From: JACVRW01 sp963812415
Lineage (GTDB): Bacteria > Actinomycetota > Thermoleophilia > Solirubrobacterales > Thermoleophilaceae
DNA: 64,000 bases
Assembly (NCBI GenBank): GCA_963812415.1
Contig: CAWEVH010000023.1
Span: forward strand, 116,516 to 180,515
Direction: 5' to 3'
Shown: piece by piece, positions 17,861-26,590 of the stretch
Layout of the letters: each line of letters begins with the position of its first letter
Position numbering within the stretch: the stretch's first letter is position 1
The notes under the pieces: generated by a model
What the model was told of the DNA's origin: nothing
The model's input: the letters and a program-made list of their open reading frames with translations, nothing else
Databases searched by the model: none
Position numbers and translations under genes: made by a program

Positions 17861-17866
17861 TACCAT
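17861..17866 (+). promoter_or_regulatory. -10 box (TACCAT) for the oxidoreductase gene
   Basis: TACCAT ends exactly 6 nt before the GTG at 17873; it supports that start and a leaderless transcript. Confidence 0.5.
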
Positions 17867-17872
17867 CGAAGC

Positions 17873-18289
17873 GTGATCGACGAGAGCACCGAGTTCGGCG
17901 CACGCGTCGCCCGCCACCTGCGCGAGGAGATCGTGGTCTGGCTGACCACGGTCACCCCGGCCGGCTCGCCGCTCCCCATGCCGGTCTGGTTCCTCTGGGA
18001 CGGGGCCGGATCCGTGCTCATGTACAGCCGGCTGGGAGCACGCGTTCGCAACGTCGAGGCGAACCCGCGCGTGACGCTGAACTTCTCCGGTGACGGTCGC
18101 GGCGGCGACATCGTCGTCCTCTCCGGCACGGCCACCATCGACCGTGAGGCCCCGCCCGTCGATCGGGCCATGGAGTACCGGGCGAAGTACGACGACCACA
18201 TCGCCCGGATCGGGATGACACCCGAGACCTTCGCCCAGCGTTACAGCGTGCCGGTGCGCATCGAGCTCGGACGCCTCCGCGGCCACTGA
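17873..18289 (+). CDS. PPOX-class (flavin/F420-binding split-barrel) oxidoreductase
   Basis: A 138-residue split-beta-barrel protein of the pyridoxamine-phosphate-oxidase-like group that includes F420-dependent reductases of actinobacteria. Landmarks are LTTVTPAGSPLPMPVWFLWDG (residues 24-44), RVRNVEANPRVTLNF (56-70) and a C-terminal PVRIELGRLRGH. The usual role is two-electron reduction with F420H2 or FMN; the cofactor cannot be decided from this sequence. The next gene begins 14 nt after the stop but carries its own -10 box. Confidence 0.75.
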   Translation: MIDESTEFGARVARHLREEIVVWLTTVTPAGSPLPMPVWFLWDGAGSVLMYSRLGARVRNVEANPRVTLNFSGDGRGGDIVVLSGTATIDREAPPVDRAMEYRAKYDDHIARIGMTPETFAQRYSVPVRIELGRLRGH

Positions 18290-18291
18290 CC

Positions 18292-18297
18292 TACGGT
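18292..18297 (+). promoter_or_regulatory. -10 box (TACGGT) for the anti-sigma/NTF2 fusion gene
   Basis: TACGGT ends 6 nt before the GTG at 18304, a leaderless-type promoter squeezed into the 14-nt gap between genes. Confidence 0.45.
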
Positions 18298-18303
18298 ACG
18301 CGG

Positions 18304-19119
18304 GTGGCTCCTCAGGTGCTCGCCGTGCCCGTCGGCCCCGGCGGTCTCTCACAGTGCCGCAGCTTCGTCCAGCGAGTGCTGTCGGTCGCGGGCTTCGACG
18401 CGCGTGCGCGCTACCAGGTGACGGTCGCGGCCAACGAGGCGGTCTCGAACGCCATGGAACACGGCGGCCCCTGCGGGGACGGCCAGATCCACCTGGAGGC
18501 GAGCGTCGAGTCCGGCTGCTTCGTGCTCTCGGTCCGCGATTGCGGCGAGTTCGCGCAAGCGGGGGCGCCGGACCCAGACCCGGTCGCCGAGCGGGGTCGC
18601 GGCTTTGCCTTCATGAACCTGCTCATGGACGACGTGCGGCTCGACGCACGCGCGGGAGAGACGGTGCTTCGGCTCACCAAGTGGCTGCCCGGAAGCCGGG
18701 CGCCCGAGCGCGAGCCCGGGCCCGAGACGATGGAGCGCAACCGCCGTGTCGTGCGCGAGCTGTTCGATGCGTTCGCCGAGCGTGACGTGGAACGCACGAT
18801 CGGGCTCGTCGATCGCGGCGTGATGATGGAGCCACTCTCGACCCCGGTCGAGCGGCGCACCCCCTATCTCGGAGTCGGCGGCCTGCGGCGCTACCTCCGC
18901 GACCTGGACGAGACCTGGGAGGAGTTCGAGGTCACGATCGAGGAGGTCCGTGCCCGGCACGACTACGTCGTGGCGACCGGACGCATCCGCGCGCGCCAGG
19001 GGACGCTCGAGCTGGACGACCGGGCCGCCTTCGTGCTTCGCCTCCGGGAGCACCGGGTCGTCTGGGCCAAGGTCTACCGGAGCGAGGACGAGGCGTTTGG
19101 CGCCGCGGGCTGGGTCTGA
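18304..19119 (+). CDS. RsbW-like ATP-binding anti-sigma-type domain fused to a SnoaL/NTF2-like domain
   Basis: A 271-residue fusion. Residues 1-130 form a GHKL ATPase of the anti-sigma (RsbW/SpoIIAB) type: AANEAVSNAMEHG is the N-box, SVRDCGEF the D-box and GRGFAFMNLLMDDV the G-box. Residues 142-271 form a SnoaL-like cone-shaped fold (RVVRELFDAFAERDVE, YLGVGGLRRYLRDLDE). Known anti-sigma kinases bind sigma factors or phosphorylate an antagonist. The second domain could be a ligand sensor, which is inference. No partner sigma or antagonist gene is adjacent. Both halves read in one frame with no sign of an error. Confidence 0.75.
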   Translation: MAPQVLAVPVGPGGLSQCRSFVQRVLSVAGFDARARYQVTVAANEAVSNAMEHGGPCGDGQIHLEASVESGCFVLSVRDCGEFAQAGAPDPDPVAERGRGFAFMNLLMDDVRLDARAGETVLRLTKWLPGSRAPEREPGPETMERNRRVVRELFDAFAERDVERTIGLVDRGVMMEPLSTPVERRTPYLGVGGLRRYLRDLDETWEEFEVTIEEVRARHDYVVATGRIRARQGTLELDDRAAFVLRLREHRVVWAKVYRSEDEAFGAAGWV

Positions 19120-19129
19120 GCCGGCTCGA

Positions 19130-20590
19130 CTACAGCGCGCCCTTCTTCCACGGGCCCCAGATCGCGAAGGTCAGCCCGGAGGACGCCTGGATGTTCACGA
19201 ACAGCACCTTGCCGTCCGGCGTGAACGTCGCGCCGGCGAACTCGTCGCCCATCCGCTGCTTCATGGCGTTGAGCGCGAAGTCGAAGATCCCGCCCTCGGG
19301 CGTGACGCCGCGCAGGTAGTTCTCGGTCGGGCCGTCCTCGCACAGGAGCGACGACTTCTGCGGGCTGATGCAGAGGTTGTCCGGCAACTCCAGCACCGTG
19401 CGGCTGGGCGACTCGAACAGCAGCGTGAGCGTGTCGTTCGCCGTGTCGTACACCCAGAGCTGACCGAAGCCGTCGCCGTAGCCGTCGACCGGAGGCGTCT
19501 CGCCCGGGGGCGTGTCGCCCCCCTGCGTCGAGACGAGGTAGACCTTGCCGGAGTCGAAGAAGATCCCCTCGAGGCGGCTGAAGGTCGCGGCGCCCTGGGC
19601 GATCCCCTGGTTGCTCACGAACACGCTCGCCTGGTCGTTGGTCGTGCCGGCCGCGAACGTCGTGTCGGGCGTGTCGATCGGGACCCACTCGACCCCGTAG
19701 GTCACGCCGGGCGTCTGCCCGCGGTCGAGCTGGGCGTTCGTCACGCCCTCGACCTTGAGCATCTCGAGCCTGCCCCCGTCGCGCAGCTCCCGCACCTGCA
19801 TCGGATTCTGCGGCGCGATGTAGCGGTAGAAGCCCGACGGGAACGTGAAGTTGTCCTCTGTCTCGTAGAGGATCCCGGTTTGCGGGTCGATGTCGACGGC
19901 CTCGTGCGCGAAGCGCCCGGCCGACCGGACCGGCGCGAGCTTCGCGTACTCCCCTGGGCCCCAGTCCACGGGCACCTCGAAGACGTAGCCGTGGCGCTGG
20001 TTGAGCAGCCTGTTGTCGGCGCCGGTGAAGTCGGGGCCGACGTCCGGGCCGTTCACGGTCTCCTCGACCGTGAGCCAGGTACCCCACGGGGTCCTTCCAC
20101 CGGCGCAGGTCATCTGCATGCCGTTGCTGCTGACCCACGATTCCACCTTCGCGGCGTGGCGGTTGACCTCGACCGTCGTCGTGCCGGCGCCGGCCATCGT
20201 GTCGTACGCCTTGCTCGTCGTGCCGAACGCGCCCACGGGGTTGTTGATCTCGTGGTTGCGGACCAACCGGTAGCGGCTCTTGCCCCAGGCGAAGGCCGTC
20301 ATGCCGTCGTGCCGTCCCGGCGTGATCACGCCGTCGTCCATCAGCGTGCCGGTCGGGGTGATGCTCCGGTACTCGAAGCCCTCGGGCAGGTGGAGGCGCA
20401 CCACGTCGTCGGTCAGGTCGGGCACCGGTCCGATCGGCCCATAGCCGCCGTTGTCAGGAGCCACCCCGGTCGAGCCGACGGCGAGCGCCCCGCGCGCGAA
20501 GAGACCCTGGAGCGGCCCGCCCAGGGTGGCGAGCGCCGCCGTGGACAGTCCGGCGCGCCTCAGGAACGCCCGGCGATCGATAACTCTCAT
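19130..20590 (-). CDS. Tat-exported DUF839 / PhoX-like phosphatase-fold protein
   Basis: A 486-residue protein with a twin-arginine signal at the N-terminus (DRRAFLRRAG followed by a hydrophobic stretch) and a DUF839 beta-propeller body (NHEINNPVG, GGRTPWGTWLTVEE, FAHEAVDIDPQTG, LYETEDN). PhoX-type members are Ca/Fe-dependent alkaline phosphatases, but many DUF839 proteins are uncharacterised. It should fold in the cytoplasm with its metals and be exported. The ATG at 20590 starts at the Tat signal. A second DUF839 gene lies at 43344-44540. Confidence 0.82.
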   Translation of the reverse strand: MRVIDRRAFLRRAGLSTAALATLGGPLQGLFARGALAVGSTGVAPDNGGYGPIGPVPDLTDDVVRLHLPEGFEYRSITPTGTLMDDGVITPGRHDGMTAFAWGKSRYRLVRNHEINNPVGAFGTTSKAYDTMAGAGTTTVEVNRHAAKVESWVSSNGMQMTCAGGRTPWGTWLTVEETVNGPDVGPDFTGADNRLLNQRHGYVFEVPVDWGPGEYAKLAPVRSAGRFAHEAVDIDPQTGILYETEDNFTFPSGFYRYIAPQNPMQVRELRDGGRLEMLKVEGVTNAQLDRGQTPGVTYGVEWVPIDTPDTTFAAGTTNDQASVFVSNQGIAQGAATFSRLEGIFFDSGKVYLVSTQGGDTPPGETPPVDGYGDGFGQLWVYDTANDTLTLLFESPSRTVLELPDNLCISPQKSSLLCEDGPTENYLRGVTPEGGIFDFALNAMKQRMGDEFAGATFTPDGKVLFVNIQASSGLTFAIWGPWKKGAL

Positions 20591-20683
20591 GGAGAGACTC
20601 CTCCCTCGACTTCCGTGAACGACCGCGCGAGCATAGCCTGAGCTCGTCAGCCCGTCGCTTGCAAGGCAGAAAGGAGCCTCGCC

Positions 20684-20920
20684 ATGCGCACCACGACCAT
20701 CTCGGTCGCACTCGCCATCACCTTCGCAGCCGCACTCCCCGCTTCCGCGGGCGCGTTCCCCGGCCAGGGCAGCTGTGCCGCCGAAGGGGCCTTCGTGTCC
20801 GGCAACGCGCAGCAGTTCGGCGCGGGCTTCGGCCAGCTCGTGTCGGGCACGGCCCGGGCGTCGGGTGGGCTCGCCGAGGTGATCGCCGCGTCGCACGCGG
20901 CCAACTGCGAGCCGCGCTAG
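20684..20920 (+). CDS. Small secreted protein, unknown function
   Basis: A 78-residue predicted exported protein. A signal peptide (residues 1-24, ending ASAGA) is followed by a short mature part with two Cys (GSCAAEG near 31 and NCEPR at the end) that could form one disulfide. AAGGAG lies 7 nt before the ATG. It is divergent from the DUF839 gene and its stop overlaps the convergent NlpC/P60 stop by 4 nt. I do not recognise the family. Confidence 0.6.
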   Translation: MRTTTISVALAITFAAALPASAGAFPGQGSCAAEGAFVSGNAQQFGAGFGQLVSGTARASGGLAEVIAASHAANCEPR

Positions 20921-21697
20921 AGGCCCGCGGGGTGCGTGACGGCGAAGCCGGTGGAGCTTCGCATCGTCGTCGTCCAGCGCGAGCCGGTCTGAGAGCGGGC
21001 GCTCGTGTCGAACCGGAGCCCCGCCACCACCATGTAGACGTGGCTCGCGTTCGCGTAGATCGTGATCCACTGGCCGGGGCCCCGCTCGCCCCAGCCGGCG
21101 AACGCGCCCGACACGAGCGGGCTCGTCAACAGGCCCCCGCCGTAGAGCGCGTATGAGACCGACCCGGAGCAGTCGTAGCCGGTGTCGGTCCAGCTGGCGT
21201 GGCCGCCTCCCCACTTGTACGGCGTCTGGGCGATCGCGTTGCCGGCGGCGATCACGCTCTTCACCAAGGGCGGCGCCGACTCGGGAGCCACGGCGAAGCC
21301 GTCCGCGCTGACCTGCCCGGTCGCTCCGGGCACCACCACGGTCTCGGCCGGGGGCGGTGGCTGGGCGTAGGCGGAGCCGCCGTTGCCCGGGCGCCTCACG
21401 GCGCGCCGGATGGCCCGCTGCTCGCGGCGGGTCGCGATGCCGTCGGCGTTCAGCTCGAGGTTCCGCTCGGTCGCCCTCAGAGCCCGGGCGGTGCGCGATC
21501 CGAACTCGCCGTCGCGCACGATCCGGTGCCCGGCGAGCGACAGGTAGCGCTGGAGCTGCTTCAACGTCGGACCCGCGCGTCCCGACGCTGAGCGTGCGCG
21601 AGCCGTAGGTCTCGGCGCTGGCGCTGCTCGGCATCGCGGCGAACGCGGCCACTGTGGCGGCGAACAGGCTCAGATGTCTCGCGGCACGAGCTGTCAT
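20917..21697 (-). CDS. Secreted NlpC/P60 peptidoglycan hydrolase with peptidoglycan-binding domain (frameshifted near 21563)
   Basis: A cell-wall endopeptidase of about 259 residues. The N-terminus at 21697 is a signal peptide (MTARAARHLSLFAATVAAFA), followed by a PG_binding_1 repeat (SVGTRGSDV continuing as KQLQRYLSLAGH) and a C-terminal NlpC/P60 domain. The nucleophile is in TGYDCSGSVSYAL and the catalytic His in NASHVYMVV. The signal peptide and PG-binding half are in different frames; dropping one T in GACGTTGAAG (plus strand 21563-21564) joins them, and the total length is a multiple of three plus one. One surplus base is therefore the likely cause. Confidence 0.82.
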
Positions 21698-21914
21698 GGC
21701 GACGGTCGCCTACGGGGTTAGCTGTCGGGCTCGCGCTGGTGTTGCGCTTCGCCGCGATCACGCGGCGTTCGCCCCAGGCCACATGTGGGCCACTGGTTCC
21801 CCCGCTCGCCCGCCTTGCCGGACGGACGATTCGGCGGTCAATGACGTGGCCACCATACCGATCGGCGCCGGACGGAGTTCTCCTGCTTCGTGGGCGGTGT
21901 CTTGCAGGGGCCGA

Positions 21915-22856
21915 CTAGGCCTGCAGCGACTGCGCGAACCCGCGGCGCCAGCTCTCGTGCGCCGGCTGCCAGCCGAGCTCGCGCTTGGCCTTCGCGTTGC
22001 TCGCGCCGGGGAGCACCGTCGCCATGGTCGCCGCGGCGCCGCCGGCCACCAGCCGCGCCAGCCACACCGGCACGCGGCGCGGTGGCTTGGCCCCGAGCGC
22101 ATCGGCGAGCACCGGCAGCCAGTCGCGCATCGCGCCCGGCTCGTCGTCGACCACGTTGTAGACGCCCGCTGCCCCGCGCTCGACGGACGCCACGGTCGCG
22201 TCCGCCGCGTCGTCCACGTGGATGAACGACCACAGGCCGCCGCCTCCGCCCACCACCGGGAAGCGCCGCTTGCGCACGTCCCGCGTGGTAGAGCCGTCGT
22301 GGGCGAAGTAGGTGCCGGGGCCGTAGAACCAGCCGTAGCGAAGCACGACGCCCTCCAGCGAATCGGCCCCGAGCACGAGGCGCTCCATCTCCCCGAGCGC
22401 CTGCACCGCGTCGCCGAACGGCGCCGGCGCGTCCGTGAACAGCGGGGCGTCCTCGGCGACCACCCTGGGCTCCGCAGCGGGCCGGTAGGCGAAGGCGATG
22501 CTCTGGCAGATGAAGCGCCGCGTGCCGGCCTCCCGGGCGGCGGCGATCAGGTTCGGCGTGCCCTCGGTTCGCACCCGGTTGGTGGCGTCGTAGATCCTCT
22601 TGTTGCGCGGCTGGAAGCGCTCGGGGAGCGCCGTGAGCTCGTGGACGAGTACGTCGGGCCGAGCCTCGGCGACCGCGTCCCGCACCGCCCCGGCGTCGAA
22701 CACGTCGACCACGGCCGCCGTGGCCCCGGCCGTCCTGATCGCCTCCGCACTACGGTCGGATCGTGTCATTCCGGTCACCTCATGACCGGCCGACACGAGC
22801 TTCGCCACCAGTGGCCGCCCGATCGCGCCGCTCGCGCCGGCAACGAAGATCCTCAC
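21915..22856 (-). CDS. NAD(P)-dependent epimerase/dehydratase-family protein
   Basis: A 313-residue extended SDR. The Rossmann motif VAGASGAIGRPLV is at residues 5-17. The catalytic Tyr position lies in a region (QSIAFAYRPAAEPR) without a clean YxxxK, so its chemistry may be atypical. ERLVLGADSLEGVVLRYGWFYGPG and the C-terminal AKRELGWQPAHESWRRGF are typical of sugar-epimerase-like proteins. The GTG start has a GGAGGTG ribosome site. It is divergent from the arginine deiminase gene across a 129-nt region carrying inverted repeats. Confidence 0.78.
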   Translation of the reverse strand: MRIFVAGASGAIGRPLVAKLVSAGHEVTGMTRSDRSAEAIRTAGATAAVVDVFDAGAVRDAVAEARPDVLVHELTALPERFQPRNKRIYDATNRVRTEGTPNLIAAAREAGTRRFICQSIAFAYRPAAEPRVVAEDAPLFTDAPAPFGDAVQALGEMERLVLGADSLEGVVLRYGWFYGPGTYFAHDGSTTRDVRKRRFPVVGGGGGLWSFIHVDDAADATVASVERGAAGVYNVVDDEPGAMRDWLPVLADALGAKPPRRVPVWLARLVAGGAAATMATVLPGASNAKAKRELGWQPAHESWRRGFAQSLQA

Positions 22857-22881
22857 ACTGCCACCTCCGCCTTCGTGGTCC

Positions 22882-22905
22882 GAGCATAGTAGAGTACATG
22901 CTCTA
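22882..22905. promoter_or_regulatory. Operator-like inverted repeats between epimerase and arginine deiminase genes
   Basis: Two overlapping inverted repeats occur in a locally AT-rich stretch: GAGCAT (22882-22887) with ATGCTC (22898-22903), and TAGAG (22890-22894) with CTCTA (22901-22905). Placed between two divergent start codons, they could be a regulator site. No regulator gene is adjacent. Confidence 0.4.
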
Positions 22906-22985
22906 ATTGTGGCATCACCATCTCGGTTGGCTCACTCCATCAGGGTGAGCTACGGTCGTCACCACGCTACGACCCGGAGGCCGAG

Positions 22986-24644
22986 ATGCCCGACGCGCAG
23001 CCCCAGCGGTTTCGACTCGAAGTCGATGCGAATCGGGACGGCGTCCTCGAGCCCGGCGAGCTTGGGCGCTGGGACTGGCAGTGGCAGGCCGGCGGGCTTG
23101 GCGCGATCGCCCTCCCCGACCTGAACCAGGCGGACGAGCCTGAGCTCACGCCGATCAGGGTGACCGTCCCGGCCGGATCGCACGTGACGATCGGCGTGAG
23201 TCAGTACGCAGCGGCGTTCGTGACGATCTACCGACTGGCGGAGGGCGGGGAACTCGAGCCGATCCTCGGTGTGGTCGGCGAGCGCGTGCGGCGGTCCGCC
23301 GGTCCGTTCGCCGGCTCCCAGGACCTCCGCCTGCGCCCCCTCCAGATGCCGGACTCCGGTTTTCGCGGTCTCGTGGAGCTGACCGCGGCGCGACTGCGAC
23401 AGGGCCCCGACGGCCTGGCCCCCACCGGCGAAGTCGACCGCGCCGTCCTGCGCGTCTCCCCTTGGATCATGACGCCGAACACGTGCACGCCCATGCGCGT
23501 GTTCGCCGTCCGGGTCCCGGAGGGGGACCAGGGCGCCAACGCCCAGTTCATCGCCGAGCTGGCCGACGCCTGCGTCGCCGCCGGTGTCGAGTTTCGCGAG
23601 ATCGACACGCGCTCACTGCCGGGCCACGCGCTCGAGCCCTTCGACCGCTGGATCCAGGACGAGATCGAGTTCGGATATGTCGCGGCACCGGGCCGTTCGG
23701 TGCCGGTGGTCGTGGACGGGCCGCGCAATCGCGGCCTGGACACGATCGGCACCAGCGGCCAGCTCGGCGAGGGAATCGGCGCGCTGCTGCTCGACGCCGA
23801 CTTCAACGTGACCTCGAGCCTCGACGCGTTCGGAAACGTCGAGGTGGCGCCGCCGACGACCGTCGGCGCCTCCGAGTACCCGCTGGGTCGGGTCGTCTTC
23901 GGGACCAAGCGCCTCGGGGACGACACCGGCCGGAAGGCCTCGCTGCGTCTCAGGGAGTTCCTGTACGAGCAGTTCATCCAGACGCCGTTCGAGGTCTATA
24001 CAGACTGGCTCGCGGTGGGGCACGTCGACGAGGCGATCTCGTTCGTCCCGGGCGAGAACGGCGCCGGCTTCCGCGTCCTGGTCGCCTCGCCCGCGGCGGC
24101 ACGCGCGCTGTTCGAGCGTCTCGCGCGCGATGGCTCGGGCGGCGCCACGCTCTGGCGGGGCCAGCGGCTCGGCGACGGCAGCTCCGCCGAAGAAACCGTC
24201 GACGAGTTGCTCGCGAAGGACGAGCTCTGGGAGTTCAACCGCGCCTGCGAGGGGCACATGGCCACGGTCGAGGAGGAGGTGCGCGCCGAGCTCGGGCTGG
24301 ACGACGACCAGCTGGTCCCGATCCCCGTCGCCTTCGAGGACGCGGGTGACGGGCAGGCCGGGGCCTACTTCCCCGACATGGTGAACCACCTGGTACTCGG
24401 GAACGTTTCCGTGGTTCCCCGCCCGTACGGACCGCTGAACGCCGACGGCGTCGACGAGCTCGAGCAGGCCTTCCGTCTCGCGGTGCCGGACCGCGACGTC
24501 CGCTTCGTGGACGACTGGCTCTCCTACCACAAGCTGATGGGTGAGGTGCATTGCGGCACCAACGTGCTGCGCAAGCCGATCCCGTTCGTCAACTGGTGGG
24601 AGCACTCCTACGAGGGCGTGCACAACTCGCTGGTCGTGGGGTGA
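22986..24644 (+). CDS. Protein-arginine deiminase (PAD) family enzyme
   Basis: A 552-residue protein resembling the middle and catalytic domains of animal peptidylarginine deiminases, which convert protein arginine to citrulline using calcium. Residues 12-45 (VDANRDGVLEPGE, then WDWQWQAGGLGAI) match the PAD middle domain, including the DxNxDG calcium-type loop. The catalytic set is intact: Asp225 in RWIQDEIEFGY, His347 and Asp349 in VGHVDEAISFVP, and Cys523 in GEVHCGTNVLRKP. The N-terminal cupredoxin-like domain of animal PADs is missing and no signal peptide is seen, so it is probably cytoplasmic. GGAGG lies upstream of the ATG. The target proteins are unknown. Confidence 0.88.
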   Translation: MPDAQPQRFRLEVDANRDGVLEPGELGRWDWQWQAGGLGAIALPDLNQADEPELTPIRVTVPAGSHVTIGVSQYAAAFVTIYRLAEGGELEPILGVVGERVRRSAGPFAGSQDLRLRPLQMPDSGFRGLVELTAARLRQGPDGLAPTGEVDRAVLRVSPWIMTPNTCTPMRVFAVRVPEGDQGANAQFIAELADACVAAGVEFREIDTRSLPGHALEPFDRWIQDEIEFGYVAAPGRSVPVVVDGPRNRGLDTIGTSGQLGEGIGALLLDADFNVTSSLDAFGNVEVAPPTTVGASEYPLGRVVFGTKRLGDDTGRKASLRLREFLYEQFIQTPFEVYTDWLAVGHVDEAISFVPGENGAGFRVLVASPAAARALFERLARDGSGGATLWRGQRLGDGSSAEETVDELLAKDELWEFNRACEGHMATVEEEVRAELGLDDDQLVPIPVAFEDAGDGQAGAYFPDMVNHLVLGNVSVVPRPYGPLNADGVDELEQAFRLAVPDRDVRFVDDWLSYHKLMGEVHCGTNVLRKPIPFVNWWEHSYEGVHNSLVVG

Positions 24645-24681
24645 TCCGGGTGGCCGCCGCTGCGGCGATCGCCCGATCGCC

Positions 24682-25485
24682 CTAGCTCGCCTTGAGCCAG
24701 CCCGAGTCGACCACGAACTCCGTGCCCGTGGTGCTGGCCGAGCGCGGCGACGCCAGCAGCACCACCGCGTCGGCGATCTCCTGAGGCTCCGCGAGCCGTC
24801 CGGTGGCGAGCTGCATCATCTCGGGCGCGACCGTGGTCATCACGCTCTCGCGATCGGCGCCGGTGCGGGCGGCCATGATGTCGGCGGCGCCGCCCTCGTC
24901 GGTCCACCAGGGCGTCCTCACCGGCCCCGGGCAGACGCCGTTGACCCGGATCCCCTCAGGGCCGAACTCCTCGGACAGCGCCTTCGTGAAGTTGATCATC
25001 GCGGCCTTGGCGGCCCCGTAGTCGACGTTGATCGCCGACGGCTGCCGGCCGTGACCGGAGGAGACGTTCACGATTGCGCCCCCGCCGCGCTCGATCATGG
25101 CCGGAATCGCCGCCCGGCATGCACGCACGGCCGAGAACAGGTTGAACTCGAACATCTCGCGCCAGCCGCCGTCGCTCAGCTCGAGGAATCCGAACTGGGG
25201 CATCTTCGTACCGGGCGGCGGTCCGCCGACGTTGTTCACCAGCACGTCGATCGCCCCATACCGCTCGAGCGCGCGAGCGATCACCTCCGCGGGAGCGTCC
25301 GCGTCCATGAAGTCGGCTGGCACGTGAAGCAGCTCTCCACCCAGCGCGTCGAGCTCGGGGCTGCGGCTGCGCGATGCCGCCACCACGCGCGCGCCCTCGT
25401 CGAGCAGCGTGCGTACCACGGCGAGGCCGATCCCCTTCGAGGCGCCCGTGACCACGGCAACGCGGCCATTCAGCTCGAGATCCAT
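24682..25485 (-). CDS. Short-chain dehydrogenase/reductase (SDR)
   Basis: A 267-residue classical SDR. Cofactor motif VVTGASKGIG is at residues 11-20, NNVGG is near 88, the catalytic Ser is in VNVSSGHG, the YxxxK motif is YGAAK (near 155-159), and PGPVRTPWW follows. It performs NAD(P)-dependent oxidation or reduction of an alcohol/keto group; the substrate is unknown. It stands alone on the minus strand between the PAD gene (convergent, 37 nt) and the EamA gene (divergent). Confidence 0.88.
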   Translation of the reverse strand: MDLELNGRVAVVTGASKGIGLAVVRTLLDEGARVVAASRSRSPELDALGGELLHVPADFMDADAPAEVIARALERYGAIDVLVNNVGGPPPGTKMPQFGFLELSDGGWREMFEFNLFSAVRACRAAIPAMIERGGGAIVNVSSGHGRQPSAINVDYGAAKAAMINFTKALSEEFGPEGIRVNGVCPGPVRTPWWTDEGGAADIMAARTGADRESVMTTVAPEMMQLATGRLAEPQEIADAVVLLASPRSASTTGTEFVVDSGWLKAS

Positions 25486-25662
25486 GACTCTCCTTCGTTC
25501 GCAGGTTCCTTCCGTTGAACGCGGCCGGGCTCGCGAACGTGAGATCGCCGGGACGAGATACTGGGTCCGATGACGCTGGAGAACCGGGTGTTCTGCGCGG
25601 AGAGCTACACGGATCGGGACAGGGCACTCGCGGCCGCCGGGCTGCGGTAGCCGACGAGGACC
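25486..25662. other. Intergenic region with a 26-codon open frame
   Basis: Between SDR and EamA there is a short frame at 25570-25650 (+) beginning MTLENRVFCAESY and ending in TAG 12 nt before the EamA start. It is too short to judge and could be a gene remnant or chance. Confidence 0.2.
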
Positions 25663-26577
25663 GTGACGAGCGCGACTGCACCGGTCCTCGACGACGCGCA
25701 GCAGCAGCGCCGCGGCCAGATCTACGTCGCGCTTGCCGCGATCGCGTGGTCGTCGGCCGGCGTGCTGCAGCGCCAGGTCAGCGTCGACACCGCCACCCAG
25801 GTGGCGGGCCGCGCGGTGTTCGCGGGGCTGTCGCTGCTCCTCTACGTCGCGATCGTCGAGCGTGGACGGGTCTTGCACGCCTTCCGCTCGGTCGGCCTCG
25901 CGGGCGTCGGGGTGGCGGTGTGCATCGCGATCGCGTCGGGGGGCTTCATCGCCGCGCTCAACCAGACGTCCGTCGCGCGCGTGCTCTTCTTCCTCGCGAT
26001 CTCGCCCGTGCTCGCGGCCGCCCTGGCGTGGATGGTGCTCGGCGAGCCGGTCAGTCGTCGCTCGGCCTTCGCGATGGCGATGGCCCTCGCCGGCGTGACC
26101 GTCATGGTCGGCGCCCCGGGAGGCGGCAACCTCACCGGAGACGCCCTCGCGTTCCTCACCGCGCTCGGCTTCGCGCTGGCGCTCGTGATCACCCGGCACC
26201 GCCGCGACGTGTCGATGGCGCCCGCCACGATCCTCTCGCAGGTGCTGCTGGTGCTCGTGTTCGCGCCCTTCGCGACCCCGAGCGAGATCGGGAGCGGCGA
26301 CGCGGTCTGGCTCGCGCTGCTGGGAGCGGGCCAGATCGGGCTCGGACTGGTGCTGCTCACGATCGGCGCCCGGCTGATCCCCACGGCGCAGGTCGCCCTC
26401 ATCACGTTGCTCGAGGTCGTGCTCGGCCCGCTCTGGGTCTGGATCGCGCTTGGCGAGCGCCCCGACAGCGCGACCCTGATCGGCGGCGCGATCGTGATCG
26501 CCGCGATCCTGATCCAGACTCTCGGGGCGCCGGCGCAGGATCCCGCCGAGAAGGGCGAGCCGGTGGCTCCCCCATGA
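25663..26577 (+). CDS. EamA/DMT-superfamily permease
   Basis: A 304-residue polytopic membrane protein with ten predicted hydrophobic segments arranged as two EamA repeats (about residues 20-145 and 160-290), the architecture of drug/metabolite transporters such as RhaT and YdcZ-like exporters. Substrates of this family are metabolites or amino-acid-like compounds and cannot be assigned. The GTG at 25663 is preceded by ACGAGGA as ribosome site. Confidence 0.82.
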   Translation: MTSATAPVLDDAQQQRRGQIYVALAAIAWSSAGVLQRQVSVDTATQVAGRAVFAGLSLLLYVAIVERGRVLHAFRSVGLAGVGVAVCIAIASGGFIAALNQTSVARVLFFLAISPVLAAALAWMVLGEPVSRRSAFAMAMALAGVTVMVGAPGGGNLTGDALAFLTALGFALALVITRHRRDVSMAPATILSQVLLVLVFAPFATPSEIGSGDAVWLALLGAGQIGLGLVLLTIGARLIPTAQVALITLLEVVLGPLWVWIALGERPDSATLIGGAIVIAAILIQTLGAPAQDPAEKGEPVAPP

Positions 26578-26590
26578 GCCGAAGGGCGGG

